Below are positions 19,993 to 28,255 of a stretch of DNA of 59,171 bases, piece by piece. Position numbers and translations under genes: made by a program. The DNA is from Mariniblastus sp. (GTDB lineage Bacteria > Planctomycetota > Planctomycetia > Pirellulales > Pirellulaceae). Positions within the stretch are counted from its first letter, which is position 1; every line of letters starts with the position of its first letter. Location: contig JAPKBL010000021.1 of the NCBI GenBank assembly GCA_028823415.1, forward strand, positions 1 through 59,171. The letters are read 5' to 3'. The notes beneath the pieces were generated by a model. The model searched no databases. It was not told the origin of the DNA and saw only the letters and a list, made by a program, of their open reading frames with translations.

Positions 19993-21036
19993 TTAATCGT
20001 CGTAATTAATCGAGACGCGACGGTTTACCTTGGAGCTTTCGTTGGCACTAACGACAATTTTCATTGCGCGGTAAGCGTCTTCGGGGTCGGTCGTTTTGCG
20101 AATTAAGCTGGTCACGGCGCGATAGAATCTGTCGAGCATCTGCTCGCCAACGCCCCGTTCGGACTCTAGTGATTCGGTATGTTGCCCAGCGTCGTCAAAC
20201 CAAACAAGGTTTGAGGGGAGGTCGATAAACGCCATTCCGTTTTCACAACAAACCTGAACCGAAGCCGGGCGTTTGAACGACAGGGCGTCTGGCCAACGTT
20301 GGGGGATATAATGTCCGACGCTCAGTTGTGCTTGTGGTGCGAAGCCTGTGGTTTTCCCTTGGGGACCATCAATCTCATTAGGAGGGAATTGGAGGCTAAC
20401 CATTTGATAAAACAAATCAGTTTTATCGTCATGCTGTTCATGTATCGCACTAATCACCGAAGTGGGATCGGAATTGACGAGGTACCGGCACCAGTCTACC
20501 AGTTCCATGAGATGTCGCCACGCAAGCGGGCAGTATTCGCCGCGCCGCAAAGAATTGGATTGGCTTTCCATTGGCATTCGTTCGTGGCAGAATAAGAGCC
20601 GAGGCGGTCCGAGTCGGGTAGCCATCAACTCTTTGAGTCGGATTGTTGCCGGGGCGTGGCGACGGGGTAATTCGGCCATGAACGCGACGCCTGACGCTTC
20701 GATTCGTTGCCTGATTTCTAACGCCTGTCCTTCGGACACATCTAATGCGGCTGAGCTGTAGACGGCTTTGCCTGCTTCACAGGCTGCCAGAATAGGAATC
20801 GGGCCGTACCAGTCAGGCGATAAAACTAATACGGCATCAATGTCGTCCCGTTCCACCATCGCCCGAAATCCATCCATCGGGATGGCGTCAAATTCTTTGG
20901 CTGCCTGTATCGATTTTTCAGCAACCTCACTGCAAATGGCATGGACGTCAAACCGATCGGACAACGCCATGAGTGCGGGGCGATGCCTGACTTTCCATTG
21001 ATCACCAAGTCCAATAAGGCCAACTCGCAGTTTCAT
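19993..21036 (-). CDS. Gfo/Idh/MocA-family protein lacking the EKP lysine
   Basis: 347 aa. The N-terminal Rossmann fold is recognisable (VGLIGLGDQWKVRHRPAL, then DDIDAVLVLSPDWYGP and EAGKAVY). The usual EKP motif, whose lysine takes part in catalysis, is replaced: residues 94-97 are Ser-Ser-Ala-Ala. The C-terminal half fits the family in length and closes with DPEDAYRAMKIVVSANESSKVNRRV. It may bind NAD(P) without standard dehydrogenase chemistry, or use other residues. The substrate is unknown. ATG 21036 is a good start for the Rossmann strand. Its upstream region is a 530-base gap. Confidence 0.85.
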   Translation of the reverse strand: MKLRVGLIGLGDQWKVRHRPALMALSDRFDVHAICSEVAEKSIQAAKEFDAIPMDGFRAMVERDDIDAVLVLSPDWYGPIPILAACEAGKAVYSSAALDVSEGQALEIRQRIEASGVAFMAELPRRHAPATIRLKELMATRLGPPRLLFCHERMPMESQSNSLRRGEYCPLAWRHLMELVDWCRYLVNSDPTSVISAIHEQHDDKTDLFYQMVSLQFPPNEIDGPQGKTTGFAPQAQLSVGHYIPQRWPDALSFKRPASVQVCCENGMAFIDLPSNLVWFDDAGQHTESLESERGVGEQMLDRFYRAVTSLIRKTTDPEDAYRAMKIVVSANESSKVNRRVSINYDD

Positions 21037-21566
21037 TGTGAATTTTCAGTTGGGCTTGGTGCAACTTGGTAACTACGACAGCGTGAATTGTATCAACTCT
21101 TTGTCGAAATCCCAAAAGAAATACTTCATCGTTTTAATCTTGGGAGGACTCGAGAATGATTGATTTTTCAATGAGATGAGAATTTGTAACGCCATCTCGG
21201 ATTGATTCGGGAATGACGGTTCTGTTGGAGAATCCCACACTTGGGTTCGGATTGCATGGAATAGCGCCGTACTTTTCCTCCATTGCAGAGCGGTCGGGAC
21301 AATTTAGAAATCCATTACAACCTTCCAATTCGTGCCGATCCGGCGGGTCTGCCTCGCCAGTGATGTGGGAATTTATGAACGTAAGGGTAACGCTGTGGAA
21401 CGAAAAATATGAAGGTGAAATGTCGGTCTTCCAGAGAATTTGATTCGGTCTACGCGCCCATGAGAAGTCGATAACAAAAAATAACATCGGTAGACACCCC
21501 GCGGATCATTTAAACCGGAGCCGGGCAAAGTTACTCTGGCAATTCACCTCATGGATGGAGGAAGAA
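21037..21566. other. Intergenic region between divergent genes
   Basis: 530 bases. A 117-codon minus ORF (21134-21487) and an overlapping plus ORF are open but carry no clear domain. Promoters for both flanking genes must lie here; I could not place them. Confidence 0.45.
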
Positions 21567-22007
21567 ATGAAGCAAGTCTTATTTTTACTGTCGGCTGCAT
21601 TGGTTCTGTTGGCAGTCGAAAACGTTAATGCTCAACAGTCACTCGATTACGCTACGGCGTACAAGAATGCTCAGTCAGGCGACAAGCCGCTGCTAGTTTT
21701 AGTAACCGCAAAATGGTGTCCGCCGTGCCAGTCGATGAAGAAGAACACTATCCCTCGGCTGATAGAGAAATCGGCGTTTAAGGGATTTCATTACACCAAC
21801 GTTGATCTCGACAAAGAGTCCGCGGTCGCTCGCCAGTTGATTGGTTCTCGAGGCGTACCACAACTCATTCTGTTTGAGAAAAAGAATGGTAAATGGACGC
21901 GGAAGTTTTTAAGCGGTTACAATTCAGTAGCCAGTGTCGAAAAGTTTGTGCGGAATCCTAAGGTGCGAACTGCGGGCCTTGACGCTCCAACACTCGATAA
22001 GAAGTAG
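21567..22007 (+). CDS. Secreted thioredoxin-like protein
   Basis: 146 aa with a signal peptide (residues 1-22, ending NAQ) and a thioredoxin fold. The active site is W50-C-P-P-C54, followed by MKKNTIPRLIEKSAF, a variant of the DsbD-gamma/thioredoxin_7 type; cis-proline appears in SRGVPQLILF. It is expected to act in the periplasm as a disulfide reductase or exchanger. ATG 21567 has a strong GGAGGA site at 21557-21562; an ATG at 21555 overlaps that site and is rejected. A terminator follows, so it is probably monocistronic. Confidence 0.9.
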   Translation: MKQVLFLLSAALVLLAVENVNAQQSLDYATAYKNAQSGDKPLLVLVTAKWCPPCQSMKKNTIPRLIEKSAFKGFHYTNVDLDKESAVARQLIGSRGVPQLILFEKKNGKWTRKFLSGYNSVASVEKFVRNPKVRTAGLDAPTLDKK

Positions 22008-22032
22008 ATAATTAACAGATTCTAGTCATTCA

Positions 22033-22067
22033 ACGCGCTTGCCCACTTGGGTAAGTGCGTTTTTTTA
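22033..22067 (+). terminator. Terminator of the thioredoxin-like gene
   Basis: ACGCGCTTGCCC and GGGTAAGTGCGT pair around a four-base loop with one mismatch, followed by seven T residues. It lies 25 bases after the stop. Confidence 0.85.
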
Positions 22068-22226
22068 TTTGATAACGGACGTATTTAAGCTCTAGGAAAT
22101 TTTAGCATCAGCTGATTCGCCAGTTGTCTACTTTTATATTGCTGAGCGGCGGCGTATTCTGAAGGTTCGCTCTACCGGTTAAATACACTTTGTCTTGGCC
22201 GATCCCGAATATTGGCTTTTGTCCAC

Positions 22227-22907
22227 GTGAAAATTTCCATTGTAATTCCCGTTGTAAATGAAATAGAGCTGATTCGTCAGTCCATCCAGCGCGCGTGGTC
22301 CGCCGGTGCAGATGAAGTGATCGTGGTCGACGGTGGAAGTACTGATGGAACCTTGGCTGAGGCGGCCTCATGTCATTGCCAGTTGGTGGAATCCCCATCG
22401 GGTCGTGCTGTCCAGATGAATCAGGGGGCAAAACATTCGACCGGCGACATTCTAGTTTTTCTTCACGCCGACAACTGGCTTGCGACAGATGCCTGTTCCC
22501 AAATTAAAAACGCGATAGATTCGTCGGCGTCTGAGTTCGGCGCATTTCGGCAGCGAGTAAACCATGATAGCTTCGTCTACCGTTGGTTAGAGTTGGGGAA
22601 TGAGATGCGCGTAAAATGGCAAGGATTGATCTATGGAGATCAGGCATTTTTCATAAGTCGTGGTAAGTTCGACTTAGTTGGTGGCTTCCCTCAAATCGAT
22701 TTGATGGAAGATTTTCAGATTTCGCGGACATTGCGAAAACATGGCAGACCACTAATGCTAGATGGGCCAACGATTGTCTCGCCGCGTCGATGGGTGAGAG
22801 GTGGACTGGTCTGGCAGACCATTCGAAACTGGATGGTTTGTGGAGCCTATCGGATTGGCGTTTCGCCCGGTCGGTTAAGCCAGTTCTATCGACGCCATGA
22901 TCAATAA
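22227..22907 (+). CDS. Family 2 glycosyltransferase, TIGR04283 type
   Basis: 226 aa cytosolic GT-A glycosyltransferase. The pattern fits TIGR04283 along its length: IVIPVVNEIELI, VVDGGSTDGT, GRAVQMNQGA, GDILVFLHADN (DxD-like), FGAFR, LIYGDQAFFISR, GGFPQIDLMEDF, SPRRW and a C-terminal hydrophobic stretch. Family members are named after arsenosugar biosynthesis in some genomes, but no arsenic gene is nearby, so the sugar acceptor is open. GTG 22227 starts right before the first beta strand; a TTG at 22212 adds five residues. It ends 49 bases before the parvulin-like gene and may share its transcript. Confidence 0.85.
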   Translation: MKISIVIPVVNEIELIRQSIQRAWSAGADEVIVVDGGSTDGTLAEAASCHCQLVESPSGRAVQMNQGAKHSTGDILVFLHADNWLATDACSQIKNAIDSSASEFGAFRQRVNHDSFVYRWLELGNEMRVKWQGLIYGDQAFFISRGKFDLVGGFPQIDLMEDFQISRTLRKHGRPLMLDGPTIVSPRRWVRGGLVWQTIRNWMVCGAYRIGVSPGRLSQFYRRHDQ

Positions 22908-22956
22908 TGGAATTCGAAGTTTAAACCCAATGAAATTTTACGCAACGAGTCAAACG

Positions 22957-23472
22957 ATGAAGTATTTGCAGATCATATTAGTTGGTTGTTTATTGTTGGG
23001 TTGTGAAGGAGGTGTTCCGTCGCCGCTCTCGGAAGAGCCGGGCCTTCCTCCGGTACGCATTGAGAAGACAACGCTCGAAAACGGTGAGCCGAGTCATGTT
23101 TCGATTCAGCATATTTTGATCAGTTTTGAAGGGGCGCTGCCTGGTGGGAGTAAGCTGATTCGGCGAAATCAAGATGGGGCTCAACGGTTGGCGAACGAGG
23201 TTCTCGAGAGAGCTAAGTCTGGTGAAGACTTCGATGCATTGGTCGAGGAATTTACGGACGATAGCCCTCCCGGAATTTACAACATGGCAAACTATGATCA
23301 AAAAGTTTTTATGGAAGGTAAGGATCAGTCAAGTTGGGTTCGACCACGGACAGGTTTGGTGAAGGGGTTCGGTAATGTCGGTTTTTCGCTGGAAGTGGAC
23401 GAGATTGGGATGGCCGAATACCAGCCTTCGGAGAGTCCTTACGGGTGGCACATCATCAAGCGGCTCAAGTGA
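22957..23472 (+). CDS. Parvulin-like peptidylprolyl isomerase lipoprotein
   Basis: 171 aa. ATG 22957 gives a lipoprotein signal with the lipobox LLGC and lipidated C16; an upstream ATG at 22897 lies inside the previous gene. The rest is a PpiC-type rotamase: SIQHILISFEGA, LANEVLERAKSGEDFDALVEEFTDD, GFGNVGFSLEVDEIGMAEYQPSESPYGWHIIKRLK. These are the conserved His, the acidic loop and the end of the fold. Expected role: folding of exported proteins at the membrane. Its last eight bases overlap the convergent gene on the minus strand. Confidence 0.88.
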   Translation: MKYLQIILVGCLLLGCEGGVPSPLSEEPGLPPVRIEKTTLENGEPSHVSIQHILISFEGALPGGSKLIRRNQDGAQRLANEVLERAKSGEDFDALVEEFTDDSPPGIYNMANYDQKVFMEGKDQSSWVRPRTGLVKGFGNVGFSLEVDEIGMAEYQPSESPYGWHIIKRLK

Positions 23473-24352
23473 GCGTGGAGACGTTACTGTCGTTGTCTTT
23501 TTTTTCAAATGATGATTCTCGAACCACCATGTGAATTAAAAGCCCCATCGTGATTAAGAATGCAAAGATCCCACTTTGGGATGTCCAGCCGACAAAAATG
23601 CCAAGCATTACGCGCTCCGTTGGAACTCCCATTGTGTGGCCATACCACATTGCCATCCCAATCAATCCGACTTCGGCGATTGCAAGAATCACAACCCGGG
23701 ATCTCCAGTGCATCCCACGGGGGATCATTGCCAGACCGAGTAAAATCGCTGGCCCAGCAAAATAGATCACAAGCAACAGCTGCGGTGTTTTTAAATAATT
23801 GATGATGGTCGACGTCAACACCGCAATGAGAGTTGTCAATAACAACAATCCGATGATTGAAAACTGATACCCTTTCGATCGTGAAGTCGAATTTTTCTTC
23901 TCAAAATCGGCCATTTTTTGGTTCAGCGGGCGGCGGAACCTAATGCCAATTGCTCCAAATACGGATCCAATCAAGATTCCCAGGCATAGATTAATTCCTG
24001 CTGCAGAAAAATCAAAACCGGCCTGAGGATGACTTGGATAGCTGTCTTCCAGCCAAACACGTACTGGAAATCCTAAGGATTCTGTAACATTTTGATTTCC
24101 GTCGATGAGGTCAGCCACGCTCTGAGTTCGAAAGAAATAGGATCCCGCATTACATGCAGTGATAAGAAGTACGCCGCCTAGCATTCCTCGAAGGAACCAA
24201 TGAACTGGCGCGGTTCCTGGCGTTTTGCTTCGCCTTTGTTTAAGCGGAGTTTGAGAGGGCATGGAATCGATTGAGTGAGCGGTTGGGCGAAGTGATTGAT
24301 CGTTGAGCGAGGGCAATTCAAAAACCTCGATCCTCAAGCTTGAAATTCTCAT
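23465..24352 (-). CDS. Multi-TM membrane protein, unknown function
   Basis: 295 aa if ATG 24352 is used; another ATG at 24262 would remove the first 30 polar residues. After a basic Ser/Thr-rich N-terminus come about six hydrophobic segments: near 54-72, 118-136, 165-187, 193-213, 220-236 and 247-275. A basic loop (RFRRPLNQKMADFEKKN) lies between the second and third. No motif or family is recognised. It follows the Tyr/His-rich gene on the same strand's upstream side and has no terminator of its own that I can see. Its stop overlaps the PPIase gene end by 8 bases. Confidence 0.7.
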   Translation of the reverse strand: MRISSLRIEVFELPSLNDQSLRPTAHSIDSMPSQTPLKQRRSKTPGTAPVHWFLRGMLGGVLLITACNAGSYFFRTQSVADLIDGNQNVTESLGFPVRVWLEDSYPSHPQAGFDFSAAGINLCLGILIGSVFGAIGIRFRRPLNQKMADFEKKNSTSRSKGYQFSIIGLLLLTTLIAVLTSTIINYLKTPQLLLVIYFAGPAILLGLAMIPRGMHWRSRVVILAIAEVGLIGMAMWYGHTMGVPTERVMLGIFVGWTSQSGIFAFLITMGLLIHMVVRESSFEKKDNDSNVSTLT

Positions 24353-24366
24353 GGATCAATCTGGAT

Positions 24367-24403
24367 AAAAAAAATCAGCCCATGAATTAATCTTGGACTG
24401 ATT
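24367..24403 (-). terminator. Terminator of the Tyr/His-rich protein gene
   Basis: On the minus strand AATCAGTCCA pairs with TGGGCTGATT with one wobble around an 11-base loop, followed by a T tract of eight. It lies about 29 bases after the stop at 24432, so the gene is insulated from the membrane protein gene downstream. Confidence 0.75.
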
Positions 24404-24431
24404 CTCAGATTCAACGAAGTGTAGGTGAAAC

Positions 24432-24791
24432 CTATCGGTGCCAATGACCTGTGTTGTGTCGCCGATAGTGTCCAGGAATATAGTCATAGTGGTTTTGATG
24501 GCGAATTACCCGGTTTGGGTAGTAGTCGTAATGCGAGGTGTCATGGTAAGACCTTTGGGGTCGGTAAGTGGGTCGGTAGGTTGAATAGCCAATGCTGAAA
24601 CCACTGCCATAACGATTGTAGCTGTTCGAGCTAAATCCAATAGAGAGCCCAGGACTGCTATAGGAACCGTAACCTCGATCGTAGCGACAACTCTGTGCCT
24701 GAGCAGGGTCGGCGAACAGTGAGATGCCGATGACGGCAAAAAATGCGAAACAGACGGCACGGATTGCTCCGCTGGTAGATTTGAAATTCAT
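24432..24791 (-). CDS. Secreted Tyr/His/Gly/Ser-rich low-complexity protein
   Basis: 119 aa from ATG 24791; a TTG at 24851 would put 20 residues before the signal peptide. Residues 1-33 are the signal peptide (AVCFAFFAVIGISLFADPAQAQ). The mature part, about 86 residues, has 15 Tyr and 8 His, with motifs such as SIGFSSNSYNRYGSGFSIGYSTYRPTYR broken into short Tyr-Arg and His-Tyr steps and ending HNTGHWHR. Composition like this fits adhesive, amyloid-like or metal-binding surface proteins. No domain is recognised. A sigma-54-like promoter lies about 90 bases upstream and a terminator follows, so it is likely a regulated single gene. Confidence 0.75.
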   Translation of the reverse strand: MNFKSTSGAIRAVCFAFFAVIGISLFADPAQAQSCRYDRGYGSYSSPGLSIGFSSNSYNRYGSGFSIGYSTYRPTYRPQRSYHDTSHYDYYPNRVIRHQNHYDYIPGHYRRHNTGHWHR

Positions 24792-25131
24792 TTCAGGTTT
24801 CCCGGGGATTGGTGAATGAAATATTACATGGCGAATGAGACTGGTCTCCAAACCGGATTCATTTCCACTGATGAGTATTTAAAGCAGTAATTGTGCCAAT
24901 CATTAGATTTTTAGAAATGCCTCAAAATCTCGGAGAAAACTGAGTTCGGGTATCGGTGCTTCAAACGTTGTGTTGTCAGTTTGATCGCAGACCGATGCGC
25001 TTTGGAGTCAAGTATTCTTGAATAGGTACTCCCAAACCCAAGCGACTGAGATTGGGGCGGAGCCAATTTTGAGCTGCGATGAAGGAATCGCGGGGATTGG
25101 AAGAGTTGCCCAGACGCAGATTCGACGCCGA
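24792..25131. other. Intergenic region with a sigma-54-like promoter
   Basis: 340 bases between two minus-strand genes. Apart from the promoter candidate at 24882-24900 nothing is recognised. No terminator for the sulfatase gene was found. Confidence 0.5.
24882..24900 (-). promoter_or_regulatory. Sigma-54-like promoter (imperfect)
   Basis: The minus strand reads TTGGCAC-AATTA-CTGCT. The -24 part matches consensus TTGGCAC; the -12 part is CTGC where TTGC is expected, with the right spacing of five. The start codon at 24791 is about 90 bases downstream. Confidence 0.5.
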
Positions 25132-26700
25132 TTACTTTCGGTCCTGTTTCGGGTTTTTACCGGAGCGGCCACGGTGAAACGCTGAATCAGTCGGCACTAA
25201 ACGGTTAACCGATGCCTTTTTGGGAATTGAGTTTTTGAGTTTGTTCTTGATTGACGTAAAATTTTGGTTGTCAACTTGGTTTATAAATTCGTTGGGATCG
25301 TTTTGTAGATCGTAAAGTTCTTCAAATCCATTTCCGTACTGGATGTAGCGAAATCGTGTGCCCGATATTGCATGGGATGCCTCGCTCTCACGATGAAAGT
25401 AAAACGAGGTTAACGCAGGATGTGACCGTACGGACGCGGGATTTCGTAATTGCTCCACGAACGAATTACCACTGCATTGCTTCGGAGTTGAAATCATGGC
25501 GAGGTCACAAAGCGTGGGGTAAATATCCGTTAGCGTGACCGGTTGGTTCGTGCGAGCCTGACTCGAGAATCCGCTCTTTTTATAGCGCGCGGGCAAGGAG
25601 ACGAACAGGGGAACTCGGGTGGTCTGATTCCAGAGAGCAAATTTTTCCCAATTCTCTTTTTCTCCAATGTGAAATCCATGATCCGACCAAAGAACGATAA
25701 TCGTGTTTTTTGCTTTGGGAGATGATTCGAGTCCGTCGAGAATTCGATTCAGTTGATGGTCGACATAGCTGATGCTGGCCAGATAACCTTGCATTAGTTT
25801 GCTCCATTGATCGTTATCTTCAACCCATTTGTGCCAGTGTCTTCGACCGTGGTCATGCGAGTCCTTGAGGTCCCCACGCTGGATATCGGGAAGTTGAATG
25901 CTGTCGATTGGATATAGGTCAAACCAGCGTTTAGGAACCTCCCACGGAATGTGGGGACGGAATAGCCCGACGGCGAGAAATAATGGTTTATCAAAATTTC
26001 GGTTTAGTTGCTCGATCGCCCAGTCCGCGACTAGATGGTCACCGAACGCTTGTTCCTCAACATTGTCAATAATCGCGGCCCCGAATAAATGATTGTTTAG
26101 CGGGCGCTTACCTTGAAAACCAGTATTCTGATTCTGAGTGAATTTTGGACGAGGCCAGTCACTGGAGATGGGGTCAAGCGGATCACCTCGATATTCATCC
26201 CAAGCATTCGGGTCGTTTTGAGAGTCCCCCGGCGTCCACTGCAGTGAATGAAAAATCTTTCCACCGCCAACGGAATAATAGCCGTTGTTTCTAAAGTGTT
26301 GTGATAACACGACGGCGTTTTTTAATTCTGGTGATTCGTCCCGCCAGCGTGGCCCATGGGCACCGAAAAGATTTCTATAGATGCCTGATTGGGAAGGATG
26401 GACACCGGTCATGACTGCGACACGCGAAGGGTGGCATGCCGGCGCAGCGCAGTGTGCGTTGGTAAACACGGTGGAACGTCGAGCGAGTCTCTCAAACCCG
26501 GGCGTCACGATCCCGGGGTGATTGGCAAGCGGTGAAATGTAGTCATTCAAATCATCAATCGCGATAAAGAGAATGTTTGGTTGTTCCGCGCTGCAGAGTT
26601 GCGGAGAGAGCATCGATAGCCAGGTTACCGCGATCATCAAAAGCGTCAATGAAGGACGCAGGAATCGTGGGTTTGCAGGCTTGATTGGCAATAATGACAT
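25132..26700 (-). CDS. Secreted sulfatase, iduronate-2-sulfatase-like
   Basis: 522 aa from ATG 26700; a TTG at 26769 would add 23 residues before the signal peptide. After the hydrophobic export signal (about 15-36) the alkaline-phosphatase-fold core starts NILFIAIDDLND, with metal-binding D49 and D50. The formylglycine site is C89-H-P-S-R93, followed by VAVMTGVHPSQSG. Later motifs fit IDS-type members: GGGKIFH, HIPWEVPKRWFDLYP, VDHQLNRILDGLE, LWSDHGFHIGEKENWEKF and the final ELYDLQNDPNEF. Substrate: probably a sulfated polysaccharide, inferred from the family and the likely marine setting. A formylglycine-generating enzyme is needed but is not in the window. Confidence 0.92.
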   Translation of the reverse strand: MSLLPIKPANPRFLRPSLTLLMIAVTWLSMLSPQLCSAEQPNILFIAIDDLNDYISPLANHPGIVTPGFERLARRSTVFTNAHCAAPACHPSRVAVMTGVHPSQSGIYRNLFGAHGPRWRDESPELKNAVVLSQHFRNNGYYSVGGGKIFHSLQWTPGDSQNDPNAWDEYRGDPLDPISSDWPRPKFTQNQNTGFQGKRPLNNHLFGAAIIDNVEEQAFGDHLVADWAIEQLNRNFDKPLFLAVGLFRPHIPWEVPKRWFDLYPIDSIQLPDIQRGDLKDSHDHGRRHWHKWVEDNDQWSKLMQGYLASISYVDHQLNRILDGLESSPKAKNTIIVLWSDHGFHIGEKENWEKFALWNQTTRVPLFVSLPARYKKSGFSSQARTNQPVTLTDIYPTLCDLAMISTPKQCSGNSFVEQLRNPASVRSHPALTSFYFHRESEASHAISGTRFRYIQYGNGFEELYDLQNDPNEFINQVDNQNFTSIKNKLKNSIPKKASVNRLVPTDSAFHRGRSGKNPKQDRK

Positions 26701-27124
26701 GGCGCTGGGGCTGTTAAGAATGTGGTTGCGTGGATTGGCCTTGGGGCGGTGACGGACTGGGTTTTTCAAAGGCGTGGCAAAGCAGTGTTGGCGATAGACG
26801 AGTGTGGAATTCGGTTACTCGCTCATTTAATTTTTCCTTTAGGGAGCAGCGAAAATTGAATGCCGTCATGGGGCAATATATACGACAGAGTGGTGGAGTG
26901 CCTTGGTGTAGCCGTCTCGTTATTAGTCAGCTTGTCACAAATTGAGACTCTTTGATTGGGGGAGAGATTTGGCGGAATCGTAAATTGGTGGTCAAAACCC
27001 CTAAAAAACCTTGCTTTTTGGGATTATTGGCTGAATCACTGGCGGTTGGCACGGCTATTGCAACCAGATTAACGACAGCAACCCTGCCCCCTTCCCCCTC
27101 CCTCGCCACCCGAGACTAAATTAC
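26701..27124. other. Divergent promoter region with sigma-54 site
   Basis: 424 bases between the sulfatase and the monooxygenase operon. It carries a consensus sigma-54 promoter at 27046-27062 and a C-rich tract near 27085-27105. I saw no clear activator-binding repeat, and no gene. Confidence 0.55.
27046..27062 (+). promoter_or_regulatory. Consensus sigma-54 (RpoN) promoter
   Basis: TTGGCACGGCTATTGCA matches the -24/-12 consensus TGGCAC-N5-TTGC at every fixed base. It points toward the monooxygenase gene whose ATG is 62 bases downstream, so transcription would start near 27073. It implies control by an enhancer-binding activator that is not in the window. Confidence 0.8.
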
Positions 27125-28255
27125 ATGATCCGACTTCAACGCAAGACGCGAAGCCCGTCGAATTCTTATGGCGACCAACCTTGGGGCGGTATTAATTCAA
27201 AGACTGTCGTGGTGATCGGTGGCGGGGTCGCCGGTTGGGCTGCAGCAAGGACTCTGAATCAATTGGGCTGGCAAGTCGAGCTGCACGAGAAATCACCGGC
27301 CGCCGCTTCAAAAGGCCATGCCTTACTCTTGATGGAAAATGGGTTGCGGGCATTGGAATCGATGGGATTAAAACGTGACCTGTTGAGGAAAGGTACGGAA
27401 ATTAAATTCGCCCGAACCAGGGTCGGGGGCATAAATAACAGTGAAATGCTCACGAACTGTGTCTGCTTGCCCCGCAACGCGCTGGTTAATGCGTTGTTCC
27501 TTTCAAAGGGAATAAAACTGTGTCACGATTCTAAAGTGATGTGTGTTGATCGAGACGAGTCAGGTTCATTTGTGAAATTCCACGACGGCAAAATCCGCAG
27601 GGCGGATCTGATCGTGGGTGCCGACGGTGTGCATTCAGTAGTGCGTCAATTCGTAGCGCCAGATTTCAAAATTCGCATGGGAAAGGTTCAGGAATTTGTT
27701 GCCTTGGTTCCGACGGCCGAAGGCAGTTTTTTATCCTCAGAGACGGTGCGAAAAATACACTTACCAGAACAAGGCTTGGCGGCTGGAATAGCGCCGGCTG
27801 GTCCCGGTCAAGAGGTGGTATGGGTGCAGTTCGATCATCAAAGATGGTGCCGCGAGCAACAATCTGACGATGAGCTATTGGAAACGATTTTGACTAATTT
27901 ACCCTCTGCGGTTACTTCTCGAATTCGTAGTTCTCAAGCGGTGCATCGATGGAGAACATGCGATGCTGTTACTTTGGACAAAATGAGCCGTGATAACGTC
28001 TTGCTTGTCGGTGATGCCGCCCATCCGTGTCTTCCTTTTACCAGTCAAGGTGCAAACGCCGCGCTGGTTGACGCAGTCAATCTTGGGCAAGCTCTTCGTT
28101 GCCACTCAACAATGAGCGATGCGATAGATCAGTTCTGTGTGGAAAGTGCCGCGACGGCGAATCGACATTTGCAAGCTGGCAGAACGCTTGAACGGGAATT
28201 TCTTTCGGGTAGGATGACGGCCCTGCCCCGTTCCGCTAGTTTGGCTGTTGCATGA
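27125..28255 (+). CDS. FAD-dependent monooxygenase (UbiH/PHBH-like)
   Basis: 376 aa flavoprotein aromatic-hydroxylase family. The N-terminal FAD site reads VVVIGGGVAGWAAARTLNQLG, starting near residue 28; the DG motif is VGADGVHSVVRQF, and the second FAD motif is VLLVGDAAHPCLPFTSQGANAALVDAVNLGQAL. The N-terminus before the Rossmann strand is 27 polar residues, so the true start may be a little later; no ribosome site helps. Expected reaction: NAD(P)H- and O2-dependent hydroxylation or epoxidation; the substrate is unknown. Its last four bases overlap the aminotransferase start (ATGA), showing translational coupling. A sigma-54 promoter lies upstream. Confidence 0.88.
   Translation: MIRLQRKTRSPSNSYGDQPWGGINSKTVVVIGGGVAGWAAARTLNQLGWQVELHEKSPAAASKGHALLLMENGLRALESMGLKRDLLRKGTEIKFARTRVGGINNSEMLTNCVCLPRNALVNALFLSKGIKLCHDSKVMCVDRDESGSFVKFHDGKIRRADLIVGADGVHSVVRQFVAPDFKIRMGKVQEFVALVPTAEGSFLSSETVRKIHLPEQGLAAGIAPAGPGQEVVWVQFDHQRWCREQQSDDELLETILTNLPSAVTSRIRSSQAVHRWRTCDAVTLDKMSRDNVLLVGDAAHPCLPFTSQGANAALVDAVNLGQALRCHSTMSDAIDQFCVESAATANRHLQAGRTLEREFLSGRMTALPRSASLAVA

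Noticed and set aside
21134..21487. A 117-codon minus-strand ORF whose end (SIRDGVTNSHLIEKS) resembles the DGxSNTxLIGEK motif of DUF1559 proteins
   Set aside because: Only one short stretch is similar and the glycine is missing; no N-terminal prepilin-like helix is present. It may be a decayed remnant but I cannot support it as a gene or pseudogene.
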